From Sabethes cyaneus (lineage: Eukaryota > Arthropoda > Insecta > Diptera > Culicidae), in assembly GCF_943734655.1 (NCBI RefSeq), contig NC_071354.1:41467744-41531743 (forward strand): a DNA stretch of 64,000 nucleotides. The letters are read 5' to 3'. Every line of letters begins with the position of its first letter. Within the stretch, counting starts at the first letter, position 1. Below the pieces are notes generated by a model. The model had not been told where the DNA came from and searched no databases. It worked only from the letters and a program-made list of their open reading frames with translations. This document shows, one piece after another, positions 21,839 through 33,269 of this stretch. The position numbers and the translations under genes were made by a program.

Positions 21839-22216
21839 AATACCAATTGTTTTCAAGTGTTTATTATAAACAAACAGTTGATAAAAATATTTGGAATTTT
21901 CGACAGATCCGCAGGATTGTGATCAGCAAACAACACAGAATGATACCAATAGTCGAAATTTAATTTGTTTCGTTAAAATAGCTTATTTACTAATAGAGGA
22001 AATTACCATCGGCGTCAGATTTCTGCAAATATTTTTTACTTTTTCCATTTTTTTCACATTGGAAAGCTTATGATCACCACATATCGTCTCAAACAGCTTG
22101 AAATACTTCTAGGAGAAGATACCTATTGATCTGGAACAGATTTTAATTAGTTAACTGGGAATTTGGCCGCCTGTTCATTTTACCCCCCCTGTTCATTTTA
22201 TCCACAGTTCACCTAT

Positions 22217-22305
22217 TCAAAAAAACAAAAGTTTGTATCACCCTGACAGATGAATATAAGATCACCCTAATAGTTTAATACGATGCGCTGTATTTTACTG
22301 ATAAA
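22217..22305 (-). repeat. Secondary inverted-repeat segment (partner 20826-20907)
   Basis: Inverted copy of the 'AGGGTGATACAAACTTTTGT' block at 20880 and its upstream words. Confidence 0.65.
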
Positions 22306-23295
22306 CTTCTCTAAAGAACCATCGTTTCAAAAAAAATATTCTCTAAAGACACCATAGTTGAAAAATAACGAATTTTTTACGCAATTCATTTGCTAATGTG
22401 CAACGTGTTTTTGTAGCTCTAGGAGAGCATCAGGCCAAACGGACCGATTGTGAATTCATCACGGTACTAAATCGATGACATTCAACTCTCCTGATGTCTT
22501 TCGAATGAATTGGTGCTATTTAGGTTTATTTCTCTGTCTTTGAATTAGTTTTATCCGCTTTAATCGAAAATAGGGAAAATAGGGCAAAATAGACCACTTC
22601 CCGAGGTCTGCGCAGGGTGAAACCATCACCAATCGATTTCCTGCATTTTTTACATAGGAATAGGTATCTTGTAAGATTCCAAACCAGCGGCTTCGGGATC
22701 ACGAGCTCGTTTTTGCCCGTTGCACAGTAGTCCAAAAGAGCGAAAGGTGGAACTTTTTTCCTAGTGTCTCTTGTTTTCATTTTATCATTTATGGTCTAAG
22801 CCACTTTTGTTCGTATGAATATCCTCCTTAATCAAAAACTGTGACTAGTTAAACACAAAGCTCCCTTTCAATGAGGAGAACGTGCTGCTCAAACCACAAG
22901 TACTGATAGTCATCGCTTACTATAATGAAAATTTAAAAAATAACTTTTTTGTGTTAGGAAATATAGACATAGTTTTTTCGGCAAAGTTGTAAATAATGTA
23001 AAAACAATCAACTTTGCTCAAGAAATAAAATTTATATCTTTATCGAGTGCTGAACTATAGGACATATTCTTTAAAACTTCTTTAAAAATTGGTTTTGCAT
23101 ACTAAGCTTTTGTTAGTTGCATTTTACAAGAATACAATGTTCTAGGCTCTCAAAATTATCTAAGCTCTCAAAATACACGTTTTGCAAAAGACCGCAAATC
23201 TTTTGGACCTTTACTTGCTGAGTTACCGCATATTCAAGCTTTAAATTTCCATACCTTCACGAGCTCATGGGGCAAGCGGATTTATGAGTTAATTA
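22306..23295. other. Repeat-derived, no gene; includes partner of 15308 repeat
   Basis: The segment 22582-22653 is the inverted partner of 15308-15401. The rest is AT-rich with words such as 'CAAAGTTGTAAATAATG' typical of the mosaic repeat. No coding content. Confidence 0.45.
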
Positions 23296-23299
23296 AAGT

Positions 23300-23785
23300 A
23301 AATTAAGTAAATTAGCGGATTTAAAAGTTCCGCTTTTCGCCCTTTTGGACCACTGTGCATTGTGCACGAAAGCGGCTGAGGCCTCACTCGCTATTCTGAC
23401 GCATGATTTTGGCCCATACATCGTCGCACGAGTCAGCGTAACTTGTTTAATCAGAAAACAATGTTCTAGTATCATCTGCCACAACTCATTTAGTTTGACT
23501 GAATCATACGCCGCCTAAGAGTTCACAAACAGGAGATGAGTCTGCAGGTTGTACTCCCAGAACTTATCTAGTAACTGACGCAGTGACAGTGAACGACTGA
23601 TTCGTTGTTGAGCAATCCTTACGAAAACCAGTTTGGTATTCGCCGACGAAAAACTCTGCTCTGTCGATGTCCTGTTTTGAAAATAGGGCAAATGAGGCCA
23701 TTCAACTACTCCTCCGGCATTTGTTCTTCCTCCCAGATTGCTTCGTACAGCTGCTCGCTCCCTGCTTTTAAACGTTCAGCCGTGA
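23300..23785 (-). pseudogene. RTE-like RT fragment, front part (fragment B)
   Basis: The minus strand reads LKAGSEQLYEAIWEEEQMPE then LNGLICPIFKTGHR, FVGEYQTGFRKDCSTTNQSF, the 'YNLQTHLLFVNS' block and AAYDSVKLNELWQMI. These match, in order, the intact element's 'LPEEWKDGVICPIYKKGDK', 'FVGSYQAGFMEGRSTTDQIF', 'THHLFIDFKAAYDSVNRQELW'. The segment between RT block 1 and 'GFRK' is deleted and several frames are broken. This front part lies downstream of fragment A, so the domain order is not that of one continuous element. Confidence 0.75.
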
Positions 23786-23789
23786 TTCC

Positions 23790-24990
23790 CGAAGGGCATC
23801 GTATGCACTTCACCAGGCACCATGTACTTTGTTTTGGTAGAAATTATGATAAGCCCAATGCTCGCAGTATCTTCCGCAGCTCTACGTTTAGCATTGATGA
23901 TATCGATAGCCCGTCATCTTGTTTCAAACTATCTTAAGGGGGCATAGTACTTTTTCAACTTTAAAAAATCGAAATTTTTTTTATTGATTATTTCGAAAGA
24001 TTAACATTTTGACCATATGTGTTTCAAGTCATATCGATGAATTCCAAAAATTGACAAAGTTATAGCTATTTGTACCGCGCATGTCTGGAGCGATTACACA
24101 GCGAATAAAAACTTCATCGTCGTTTTTCTCGAAACCAGGTTTTGAAAGTCGGTACCATAAATATCTCAAGAACGGCTCAAGCAATTCTCATGATTCTTTT
24201 TTTGTTTCAAAGCCGACAAAATTATCTAGTGTTTGACCCATCCTTTTTTCGATATTATAATTTTTGTATTTTTTAGAAATGTGTAAAGTCAATTTTTTCG
24301 ACTAAAAACCTTACTTTTCGGTTTGAATGTTCGCCATTTTGCTATGCGTTCGAATTTCAAAAAAAGGATGGGTCAAACACGAGATAATTTAATATACTTT
24401 AATGTCGTTTTGGAATTTTTCAATTCGGATAAGCTCCCCAGCGCCAATCCATGGTACCGCAAATCATGTTTTTTTCGAATGATCATGTTCAAGGAGCCGT
24501 AGGGGAGATGGGAAGAGGTTTACATATGCAAACAAAATTGTAAATATTAGTATAAAGTGCAATGTTTAGAATGCAAAAAACCCGAATCGATTCGCTTTTC
24601 GCGTTATCGGGAAAAAAATATTTGAAATAAGGCAAAAAATATGGTGTAAAAAGTACTATGCCCCCTTAAGTCATGAAATGGTTCGATATCTCACCCACTA
24701 TTTTGAGGCTTGCCCATGAACCATCACGAGTGCACGAGCTTAATAATCGCTCTGAGCTCATTTCTCTGACCTGAATCATACGTCACCTTGAAGTTTCGAG
24801 TCTGAAAAGTGTACATTTGGTTCGTTCGGAAGCGTATCTCTTGAAACCCGCTCTGGTGCAAACCAAGGTTTGCAACGACCTCAGATAATGAAACAGGATG
24901 CAGGAGAGAATTTTGTGTGCAGAGTTGAGGAAAGTTATACCCCGACCAGTTCGTAGATAATTTTTGCACAATGCATATCATTAGTATAAT
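23790..24990 (-). pseudogene. RTE-like RT fragment, palm/thumb part (fragment A), split by a TTAA element
   Basis: On the minus strand the part left of the TTAA insertion reads DIINAKRRAAEDTASIGL then IIISTKTKYMV, the post-YADD segment, with the aspartate pair just upstream broken by a 2-base change. The part to the right of the insertion (24670-24990) is more decayed, with only 'ERTKCTLF'-type and 'NELRAIIKLV'-type echoes. The insertion at 23938-24665 therefore lies within the RT gene. Confidence 0.6.
23938..24665. mobile_element. TTAA-flanked non-autonomous DNA transposon (piggyBac-like)
   Basis: GGGGGCATAGTACTTTTT at the left is perfectly inverted at the right (AAAAAGTACTATGCCCCC ends at 24665). 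TTAA flanks both sides (23934-23937 and 24666-24669). TTAA targets are characteristic of piggyBac-type transposases. No transposase is encoded. The internal sequence is AT-rich, with 'GGATGGGTCAAACAC' near 24370 inverted relative to 'GTTTGACCCATCC' near 24230. Confidence 0.8.
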
Positions 24991-24999
24991 GCATTAAAG

Positions 25000-27900
25000 G
25001 AAAGCTACTATTCATTTAGCTGATTTTAATAATCGTTGATTGTGAATTTTATGAGATATAATAAAAAGTTAACTTCTGACTGCAAAAATGATGATAAAAA
25101 TGACTGACAAATTGCCTTTACATTTTGAGTCTGAAACGGTGCACTTTGTGTTACTCCTCTTGAAAGTTAGTAATTGGCTGTAATCAATCGAAAAACATGC
25201 GGCTTTCTCATGAAGTGAATTCACTATTTCCCATTACTATGATCTCTCAACCACGCATCGACAAGTTTTTAACCGCTTTTAGAAACAATTTATCCTGCAA
25301 TGATGCGAACATCACAATCTGGTGGTTGTGGTTCGATCATAATAACTGGTTCACATCTCATTACCCTCATCGAACAGAAACGGCTTACCGGTTACAGCAT
25401 GTGCGTTGTGCGTTTGCTTTTATCCGAATACCTTCTGGCCGCATCTGACTAACGTAGAGCAAGCGTATCATTTGATGCTTCCGCTCTGCCTGCCGTGGGT
25501 GCAAGATAACCCATTACAGTGTCATTAGGGCGGGTACCTCTGAATCTCTGTGGATGCTCAATGTATTTGATAGGTTTCATCGCTCGATGGCAATCTTTTC
25601 GATAATAATTTTTTTTTTGCATCTATTTAAATCCATGGGAAGGCTATGCTCCACCCTACTAACTGGCGGCACTTTGCTGGTGTACGGTAAACTAACCTCA
25701 CGCACTTTTCAGTATCATGCATATACACTCCTGCCACGCTTGTCTATATCCTCATTAAAATACAAACATTGATATGCCATTGTCTTCCAAGTTCACATCT
25801 CATTATCTCGTGTCGTCCGGTAACGTGTACTATGCTTTTTATTTCGCTTCATGTTATTCGCGATCCTCGCAAAAAGGATTGCTACCATTGTTACTGCTCC
25901 TGATTCTACTGATGCTATAAATACATACCATTATGAGCTTGTTTTTCATAATCAAATCATCACATGGTGTATAAACAAGGGCAACGAAACCGCGCGATGC
26001 AGCGCAAAAAAATCGCTTCACATGCATAAAATAAGAACAGAAAAGTCGACCAAAACAAACGTATCTTCGATAGCGCGCAACGAGACATCCACCAACGTTC
26101 GTTGGTTGATCAAACGTTAGCTTATTGTTCGGCAAAGCGGTTCCCAGCTGGCTCTACAGTCGACCGCGAGCCGGCCAACATGCGGAAGCCATCATCATTG
26201 TTGGCTCGCGACGCCTGGAACACTTGCCAAAGCCAGCAGAGATACCCAGGGATGGATACCAGCAGACCTACAAAATTCGCAACGTTAAACTCTGTTTTTG
26301 ACAGTCAAAAACCATAAAACCTCTCCTAGGAAAGAACCATATCTTTGGAGAGAACATGCTGAATCTACGCCATGAATTCAACCCTTTCTCGAGTTCCCCC
26401 CGGCTAGCGACCACGGCTGGCCGTCTCGTTCCGGTCTATTATATTCCTTTTTCAGTCAGCAGCCACCAGCGCGCGGGTGTCGATTCTTCGTCCAGCTTTT
26501 CCCGAGAGCTGTAAATCTGTGACCATTGTTTTATTTTTTTTTTGTACTATCGCATACCCTGGCCGGCCTTGGCTGATACTTGGGCGACGTTGCTGGTTGG
26601 CTTGGTATCCTGGTTCTTCGACCAACTCTTTATCCTCACCTTTCGCTCGCTCACAATCGCTTCATTTTTGCATACAACAGCAATCTCTTCGGTAGTCATC
26701 TGCTGTGCAGTGACACGCTGATAACGATTCCGTTCGTACGGTACAATGGGATGGGACTACTTTTATTATTATTTCACTTATAAATTGGTTTATCGGAAGC
26801 ACAAGCCCTGTTTCTGCACTCATAGCACAATTTTTCTACATCCGGAATGTCGAAATGACACTTCAATAATTCAGTAATTTGCAAGCGTTATTATTATTCG
26901 GTTCCTCCTTTTAAGTACGATATTTTTCCGCTCCAAAACTTCCTTTCATTTCGTTTTATTTTTCGCAAACTGTTTCGAATCCTCGCAGAATTTTTGCGTG
27001 TATCGTGAATTGACACACCCAAACTGCCAAACACCCACCAGTCCGAGCGGAACTGTCTCCCCTGCTGATGCTGGTGGAAAATCGCGACCGGCGCGTAACT
27101 TTCCAAACCGAACAGAACAGTAAATCCATATCAGTAGCCGTGTAATCCGCCACCAAGTTGTGGGTGGTTTTCCTCCGGTCAATTATTCCGCTGCAAGTAC
27201 ACTAAGGATGCAACAGCCCTCTGTGCAACTCTTGCACTTTGAAATGTAAATGCCTCGGGACGCCGCCGCCGTGTACACGCTGCTGGCAGCAGGCTCGTAG
27301 ACTGGCGAAACAGAGTGAATGAGAACATTGAAAGGGAACAAGCATAAAATGATATTATTAACGAGTTATGCAAATATTATGATTATAATTTTGCTTCTGG
27401 CTTTATTGTTGTGTCGGTACTCGTTGCTGCCGTAGTTTGCGGGAATTGTTTATGTATCCTCCCGCTGCCGCCGCATCGCCGCATCGACGACGTAGGAGTC
27501 CTGGATGGAAGTCTTTTGATTCCCGGACCTCTGGTGAATATGCTGATGAGCTCAAAACGATTGTCGGAAATCGTTTGGATGCAAGCTGTCTTCAGGGATT
27601 GAATGGGATTTTCGCAATAATTGGTTAGCCATCATTCCTCATCATGCGGATGCTGGTGTTATGCGGATAGGAATGCTACAATAACCGCTCGGATCAGAAA
27701 CTATTGATGCATTTCGATGGATGCCATAGCTACGAGTAAGTCGATATTTTTGCTACTAATGTGTGTAGATTCCTTGCTTCTGTTGGCGAGAATCGGGCAA
27801 CATATAATAATACAAAGAAATAGATTAAGATTATACTCAAAATCACAGTAATCAGTAAGTGCAAAAATCAGAAAAATTGTAAAATCAAAAATAATTCAGG

Positions 27901-28040
27901 GTAGAAAGTAATCTCAGGAATTTATTTCCCAACAGATAAAGAAAAACTGACCATTTAGATGCTTTACTCTTACAGAAAAGAAAACTGAAAATGCAATGCA
28001 TTCATGTATCCATTTAAAGCTTTTCTTCGTTAATTCTGTG
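25000..28040. other. Apparently single-copy sequence; no gene recognised
   Basis: No transposon ends were found. Short opposed frames overlap (for example 25851-26135 on both strands and 26894-27182), none with a domain. GC-rich islands occur near 26390-26480 and 27240-27300. Probably host intergenic or intronic. Confidence 0.4.
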
Positions 28041-28045
28041 TTAAG

Positions 28046-28795
28046 GTTTTTAATAACTTTAGGTCTTCAGAGCTACAAACCTTCAGGTTTTCCGATCCTC
28101 AAGTTTTTAGACCCTCGGATTTTCTGGTCCTCAAGTTTTAAGCTTTTCGTGATTTCAAATCTTAAAGTTCTTAGGCCCAATAATCCTCAGGTATTCAGGT
28201 CCACAAGTTACAGGTCCTCAAGTTTTAAGGTCTTCTAGTCATCAGGTTTTCAAGTTCGCTGGTGTTCAGGTTTTCAGATGTTTACCTCCTCAGGTTTTTT
28301 TTCTGAACCTCAGTTTTTCAGGTCCTCACATAATCCGGTCTTCAGATATATAAGTCTTCAGGACTTTTGGTGTTGTGTCTTCAGCTCTTCAAATTTTCCA
28401 ATTCTAGGGTCTTCAAGCCTCCACGTCTTGAGGCCATAAGTTCTTCAGGTTTTAAGGTTTTCAGGTTCTGTAGTTTCTAGGTCATTAGGTATTCAGATCC
28501 ACAAGTTTCAGGTCTTCAAATCTTATGGTCTACAGATATACATATCTTCAGGACTTCATGAGGTATTTAGGTCTTCAGGCCTTCAAGTTTTTTGGTCTTT
28601 AGGTCTTCAGGTCTTGAGATTTTCAAGCATTAAGATGTTAATGACTTCAGGTTTTCAGGTCTTCAGACCTTCAGTTTTTCCGATCCTCAGGTTTTCAGGT
28701 CCTCGGGTTTCAGGTCCTCAACTTTCATCCTCAAATTTTAAGGTTTTCATGTTTTCAGATACCCAGGGGTTCAGATCCACAAGTTTTAAGTTCTA
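28046..28795. repeat. Degenerate TTCAGG minisatellite, block 1
   Basis: About 750 bp are built from imperfect units of roughly 10-12 bp around the words TTCAGGT, TTTTCAGG and CCTCAGG. Spacing varies and no exact long unit is visible. Reading frames through it are chance consequences of the repeat. The same array resumes at 32737 and 34863. Confidence 0.85.
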
Positions 28796-29293
28796 CAGGG
28801 GGCTCTATAGCCACAAACTTACCGAATCTGCCTTGACAAGTGAGATGTCGTGGGTTCAAATCTTAGTAGTATCAGGCCATTCTATGTTAAGTGACTTTAA
28901 CATGGGTTTATTCTCAGGCACCCTCCAAATTCTTCCTTCTTGCATTTACCAATAATGAAGCCTTTTACCAGGGTAGGTTATTAGAGTGGTAGTTACTTGA
29001 GGTGCGAATGAAGCCTCTTGTCCAAGGGCCTATTATAACTTATTCCTCTGTCTAATTCTAAAGCTAACCTAACAAAAACACATATACAAATACACATCCT
29101 CACTTTGTGCTGAACTTTGCTTTACCGACCATGAAGCCTCCAGACGGGGCTAGTTATAAAAAAGATACTTGCTCGAGGTGCGAATGAAGTCTCTTGTGAA
29201 TTAGAAAGCATCCATTGGTTGAAAAGTAGTAAAAAGTATAAAAGGAAAGAGGAGTGAAATAAAACCGACACTTAAACACAGATAATAAACAGT
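28796..29293 (+). mobile_element. tRNA-like SINE candidate with duplicated body
   Basis: It begins with a tRNA-like head: CTATAGCCACAAACTTACCG as a weak A-box region, and GTGGGTTCAAATCTTAG as a good B-box at about 28850. The body holds two related copies of 'CTTG(CT)(CG)GAGGTGCGAATGAAG' (about 29000 and 29178), suggesting a dimeric structure. The 3' end may continue beyond the RTE insertion, at 32626-32735. Confidence 0.5.
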
Positions 29294-29307
29294 TCGCTCA
29301 GTCTATA
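29294..29307. repeat. Target-site duplication of the intact RTE, left
   Basis: TCGCTCAGTCTATA, repeated exactly at 32612-32625. Confidence 0.92.
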
Positions 29308-32300
29308 CTTACTTACTTACTTAATTGGCCTAACGTCTTATGACAAGGCCTGCGCAGCATAATTTCTCCATCTGTTTCGGTCCATGGCAACTGATCTCCA
29401 GTTCCGCGGGCACCCAGTGCTTGCCAGATCTCGCTCCACCTGGTCTTGCCACCTCGCTCGCTGTGCCCCTCTTCGTCTTGTTCCTACCGGATTTGATGCG
29501 AAAACCATTTTTGCAGGATAGCTGTCCGGCATTCTAGCAACATGTCCTGCCCAACGTATCCGTCCAGCTTTAACCACTTTCTGAATACTTGGTTCGCCGT
29601 AGAGACGCGCGAGCTCGTGGTTCATTCTTCGCCTCCATACACCGTTCTCTTGCACTCCGCCAAAGATGGTTCTTAGCACCCGCCGTTCGAAAACTCCGAG
29701 TGCTCGTAGGTCCTCTTCTAGCAATGTCCACGTTTCGTGCCCGTAGAGGACAACCGGTCTAATTAGCGTTTTGTACAGTGTGCACTTTGTACGGGGGCTC
29801 AGATTGTTCGACCGCAAGTGTTTGTGGAGTCCGTAGTAGGCCCGACTTCCGCTGATAATACGTCTTTTAATCTCACGGCTGGTATTGTTGTCCTCTGTTG
29901 CCAGCGGGCCAAGGTATACGAACTCGTCGACTACCTCGAACTCATCCCCGTCGATTACCACGGTGCTGCCCAAGCGAACCCTGTCGCGCTCGGTCCCGCC
30001 CGCCAGCATATACTTCGTTTTAGACGTATTTATCTGCAATCCAATCTTCTCTGCTTCGCGTTTCAGTCTGGTGTACTGATCTTCCACCGCCTCAAATGTT
30101 CTGCCGACAGCATCCACGTCGTCAGCAAAGCAGATAAATTGACTGGATTTATTGAAAATCGTGCCCCGCATTTCGATCGCCGCTCGCCTTATAACACCTT
30201 CAAGCGCAATGTTGAATAGCAGGCAGGAAAGACCATCTCCTTGTCGAAGTCCCCTGCGAGATTCGAATGGGTCCGACAATCCACCCGAGATTCTCACACA
30301 GCACTGGATCCCATCCATCGTAGCCATGATAAGTCTAGTAAGCTTACCCGGAAAGCCGTTTTCGTCCAAAATTTTCCATAGCTCTTGTCGGTTTACGCTA
30401 TCATATGCGGCTTTGAAATCGATGAACAGGTGGTGCGTGGGGACTCGAAATTCGCGGCACTTCTGGAGGATCTGCCGCAGGGTGAAGATTTGGTCTGTTG
30501 TAGACCGACCCTCCATGAAACCGGCCTGGTAACTTCCCACAAATCTATTGGCTATTGGCGATAGTCGATGAAAGAGGACTTGGGACAGCACTTTGTAGGC
30601 GGCATTCAGGATAGTGATGGCTCGGTAGTTCTCACAATCCAGCTTATCACCTTTCTTGTAGATAGGGCAGATAACCCCGTCTTTCCACTCCTCCGGTAGT
30701 CGTTCCGTATCCCAAATCTTGACAATCAATTGATGCAGACAGCCGGCCAACTTGTCCGGGCCCATTTTAATAAGTTCCGCTCCAATGCCATCCTTTCCCG
30801 CTGCTTTGTTGTTCTTCAGCCGCTGGATGGCTTCTTTAACTTCCCTTATCGATGGGGGTGGCACATCTTTGTCGCTTGCTGCACCAATGTGGTCACTTCC
30901 TCCGCTATCATGGTCTTCCGCCTGCACGCCATTCAGGTGTTCATCGTAGTGCTGCTTCCACCTTTCGATCACCGCACGGTCATCAGTCAAGATACCTCCA
31001 TCTTTATCTCTGCACATTTCGGCCCGCGGCACGAAGCCTTTGCGAGATCCGTTGAGTTTCTGATAGAACTTCCGTGTGTCGTGAAAGCGGTACAGCTGTT
31101 CGAGTTCTTCGCACTCCTTCTCCTCTTGGTGGCGCTTCTTTTCCTTGAAGAGTCGGGTTTGCTGCCTCCGCTTCTGTTTGTATCGCTCCACATTCTGACG
31201 GGTGTCTCTACGCAGCATTTGTACCCGCGCTGCGTTCTTCTCATCCAATATCTGCTGGCATTCCTCGTCAAACCATTCGTTACGTCGATTCGGTGCCACA
31301 CTGCCTAGGACGTTCTCCGCTACGCTGTTAATGGCTGTTTTCACGGCATTCCAACAGTCTTCAAGAGGGGCTTCATCCAGCTCTCCCTCTTCCGGCAGCG
31401 CGGTTTCGAGAGATAACGCGTAGTTTTCGGCGACCTCTGGTTGCTTCAGTCGCGCTAGATTATACCGTGGCGGGCGGCGGTATCGTATGTTGTTCACAAC
31501 AGATAGTTTTTGACGTATCCTTACCATCACTAGGTAGTGGTCCGAATCAATGTTAGCGCCCGGATAGGTTCTGACGTCGATAATGTCTGAAAAGTGCCGA
31601 CTATCTATCAGAACGTGGTCGATTTGTGATTCTGTCTGGTTGGGTGATCTCCAGGTGTACCGATGGTAGAGGTTATTCTGGAAGAAGGTACTACGTATGG
31701 CCATGTTCTTGGAGGCGGCGAAGTCGACAAGTCTTAGGCCGTTTTCGTTCGTTTGCGGGTGAGCGCTGAACCGTCCAATCACCGGTTTGAATTCCTCCTC
31801 CTGACCAATCTGAGCATTACAGTCCCCGATGATAATTTTGACATCATGTCTTGGGCAGCGGTCGTATTCACGCTCCAACTGCGCGTAGAATTCGTCTTTG
31901 TCATCATCGGTACTTCCGAGGTGAGGGCTGTGCACGTTAATTATGCTTATATTGAAGAATCGGCCCTTGATTCTTAATCTGCACATTCGGGGGTTGATCG
32001 GCCACCACCCGATCACCCGCTTCTGCATCTCGCCCATCACTATAAAAGCTGTGCCCAGCTCGTGTGTATTGCCGCAGCTCTGGTAGATGGTATGACCATC
32101 TCTATACGTACGTACCATCGTTCCTTTCCAGCATACCTCCTGCAGCGCTACGATGTCGAACTTGCGGCTCTTCACTTCTTTAGAAAGCACGTGGGTACTT
32201 CCGAGGAAATTTAGAGACCGACAGTTCCATGTTCCTAATTTCCAATCGTTAGTCCGTTTTCGTCGCCTGGGTCTTTGCCGATTGTTCCGATTAGAGTTAT

Positions 32301-32611
32301 TATTATCACTTACGGAGTCCATTGCTTTGGTTTTTTTAGTGGTTCAGGCTTGCAAAGCCCGCAACCAACCCCACAGTATCGCCGGAGGGCCAACGTAGCT
32401 CGAAGGAGCCCTCCCCCCTGTCAGCATACGACCTTGGTTTCCACCGGGGTTGGTTACCCGATCTCCACCCGAGGTTGCTCGTATCCCGGCTGGTACCACG
32501 AGGAGGTTGGGGTAGGAGTTGCTAGGTAAGAGGCTATGAACCACTGTGGGGTCTATTTTATGCCCAGTACACAAGGCACCGATGGTACGCATTACCAAGC
32601 CATTTACCAGC
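29308..32611 (-). mobile_element. Complete RTE-type non-LTR retrotransposon (copy 2)
   Basis: A 3.3-kb element on the minus strand. It has a 5' leader of about 290 bp (32611-32323), one ORF, an almost absent 3' UTR and a short CTTA-type tail (29308-29322). It is flanked by an exact 14-bp duplication. The stop codon (complement of 29338-29340) is about 15 bp from the tail. One ORF, a short 3' UTR and a tetranucleotide tail instead of poly(A) are features of the RTE clade. The intact ORF and perfect duplication suggest a recent insertion. It lies in the SINE/minisatellite block. Confidence 0.93.
29338..32322 (-). CDS. RTE-clade endonuclease / reverse transcriptase, 994 aa
   Basis: This enzyme would nick target DNA and copy its own RNA into the site (target-primed reverse transcription). 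Residues 1-26 are basic. An AP-type endonuclease spans about 27-265, with WN at 32-33, the catalytic QE at 61-62, GDCN at 166-169, IDH at 234-236 and SDH at 260-262. A charged linker (about 345-470) follows. The RT runs from about 495 to 760, with LPEEW (542-546), the first catalytic aspartate in LFIDF (D635), a GLRQGDGLS block (691-699), and FADD (732-735) carrying the catalytic pair. The C-terminus (about 800-994) has the YGHETW and WAGHVARMP blocks usual for RTE relatives. No internal stop or frameshift is present, so it may be functional. The N-terminal Met is the first in frame after the leader. No host gene role is implied. Confidence 0.93.
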   Translation of the reverse strand: MDSVSDNNNSNRNNRQRPRRRKRTNDWKLGTWNCRSLNFLGSTHVLSKEVKSRKFDIVALQEVCWKGTMVRTYRDGHTIYQSCGNTHELGTAFIVMGEMQKRVIGWWPINPRMCRLRIKGRFFNISIINVHSPHLGSTDDDKDEFYAQLEREYDRCPRHDVKIIIGDCNAQIGQEEEFKPVIGRFSAHPQTNENGLRLVDFAASKNMAIRSTFFQNNLYHRYTWRSPNQTESQIDHVLIDSRHFSDIIDVRTYPGANIDSDHYLVMVRIRQKLSVVNNIRYRRPPRYNLARLKQPEVAENYALSLETALPEEGELDEAPLEDCWNAVKTAINSVAENVLGSVAPNRRNEWFDEECQQILDEKNAARVQMLRRDTRQNVERYKQKRRQQTRLFKEKKRHQEEKECEELEQLYRFHDTRKFYQKLNGSRKGFVPRAEMCRDKDGGILTDDRAVIERWKQHYDEHLNGVQAEDHDSGGSDHIGAASDKDVPPPSIREVKEAIQRLKNNKAAGKDGIGAELIKMGPDKLAGCLHQLIVKIWDTERLPEEWKDGVICPIYKKGDKLDCENYRAITILNAAYKVLSQVLFHRLSPIANRFVGSYQAGFMEGRSTTDQIFTLRQILQKCREFRVPTHHLFIDFKAAYDSVNRQELWKILDENGFPGKLTRLIMATMDGIQCCVRISGGLSDPFESRRGLRQGDGLSCLLFNIALEGVIRRAAIEMRGTIFNKSSQFICFADDVDAVGRTFEAVEDQYTRLKREAEKIGLQINTSKTKYMLAGGTERDRVRLGSTVVIDGDEFEVVDEFVYLGPLATEDNNTSREIKRRIISGSRAYYGLHKHLRSNNLSPRTKCTLYKTLIRPVVLYGHETWTLLEEDLRALGVFERRVLRTIFGGVQENGVWRRRMNHELARLYGEPSIQKVVKAGRIRWAGHVARMPDSYPAKMVFASNPVGTRRRGAQRARWQDQVERDLASTGCPRNWRSVAMDRNRWRNYAAQALS

Positions 32612-32625
32612 TCGCTCAGTCTATA
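32612..32625. repeat. Target-site duplication of the intact RTE, right
   Basis: Exact repeat of 29294-29307. Confidence 0.92.
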
Positions 32626-32736
32626 GCGATACTTAAAAAAAACTAAGTGCGGAATACAACACTTGGACTTGGACGATATTATAAAATAGATCAAAATACT
32701 GTTCGTAGTGTTAATGTCCACACAGAAAAAAAAAAT

Positions 32737-33258
32737 GTCTTCAGGTTTTCAGGATTTTCTGAACCTCAGATTTTCAGGCCGTCAGGTGTTCAGATCTTCT
32801 GGTTCTAAAGTTTTTAAAACTTCGGGTTTTCAGGTCCTGATATTTTTAGGTGCTTAAGCATTCAAATTCTCAGATTTTCCTGTCCTCTGATGTTCAAGTC
32901 TTCTTGTTTTCCGCTCCTTAGGTCTTCAACTCTGCATATCTTCAAATCCTCAAGTTTCCAGTTCTTTGCATCTTCAGGGTTTCAAGTCCTCTGGTTTGTT
33001 GGTTTTCAAATCATCAAACCTTTAGGTCTACAGATCTTCAGGCACAAAGGTGTTCAGGATTTTGGGTATTTAGATCTGCAGGACTTTAGGCCTCCACGTC
33101 TTGAGGATTTAAGGTCTTCAGGTGTTCAGGCAATCAGGTATTGATAGTTTCAGGTTTCCAGGTGTTCAGGTTTTTAGGTTCTCAGTGTTTCAAAACCTCA
33201 AGTTTTCAGGTCCTCGGGTATTGAGGTTCGTAGGTTTTCAGGTCCTAAAGTTTTCAGG
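32737..33258. repeat. Degenerate TTCAGG minisatellite, block 2
   Basis: Same TTCAGG/TTTTCAGG words as block 1. The array stops where the TIR element at 33270 begins. Confidence 0.85.
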
Positions 33259-33269
33259 TAGCGTCAAAT

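Noticed and set aside
29338..32529. Plus-strand frames of 126-192 codons inside the RTE element
   Set aside because: They lie antisense to the intact RT ORF and have no motifs; shadows of the real gene.
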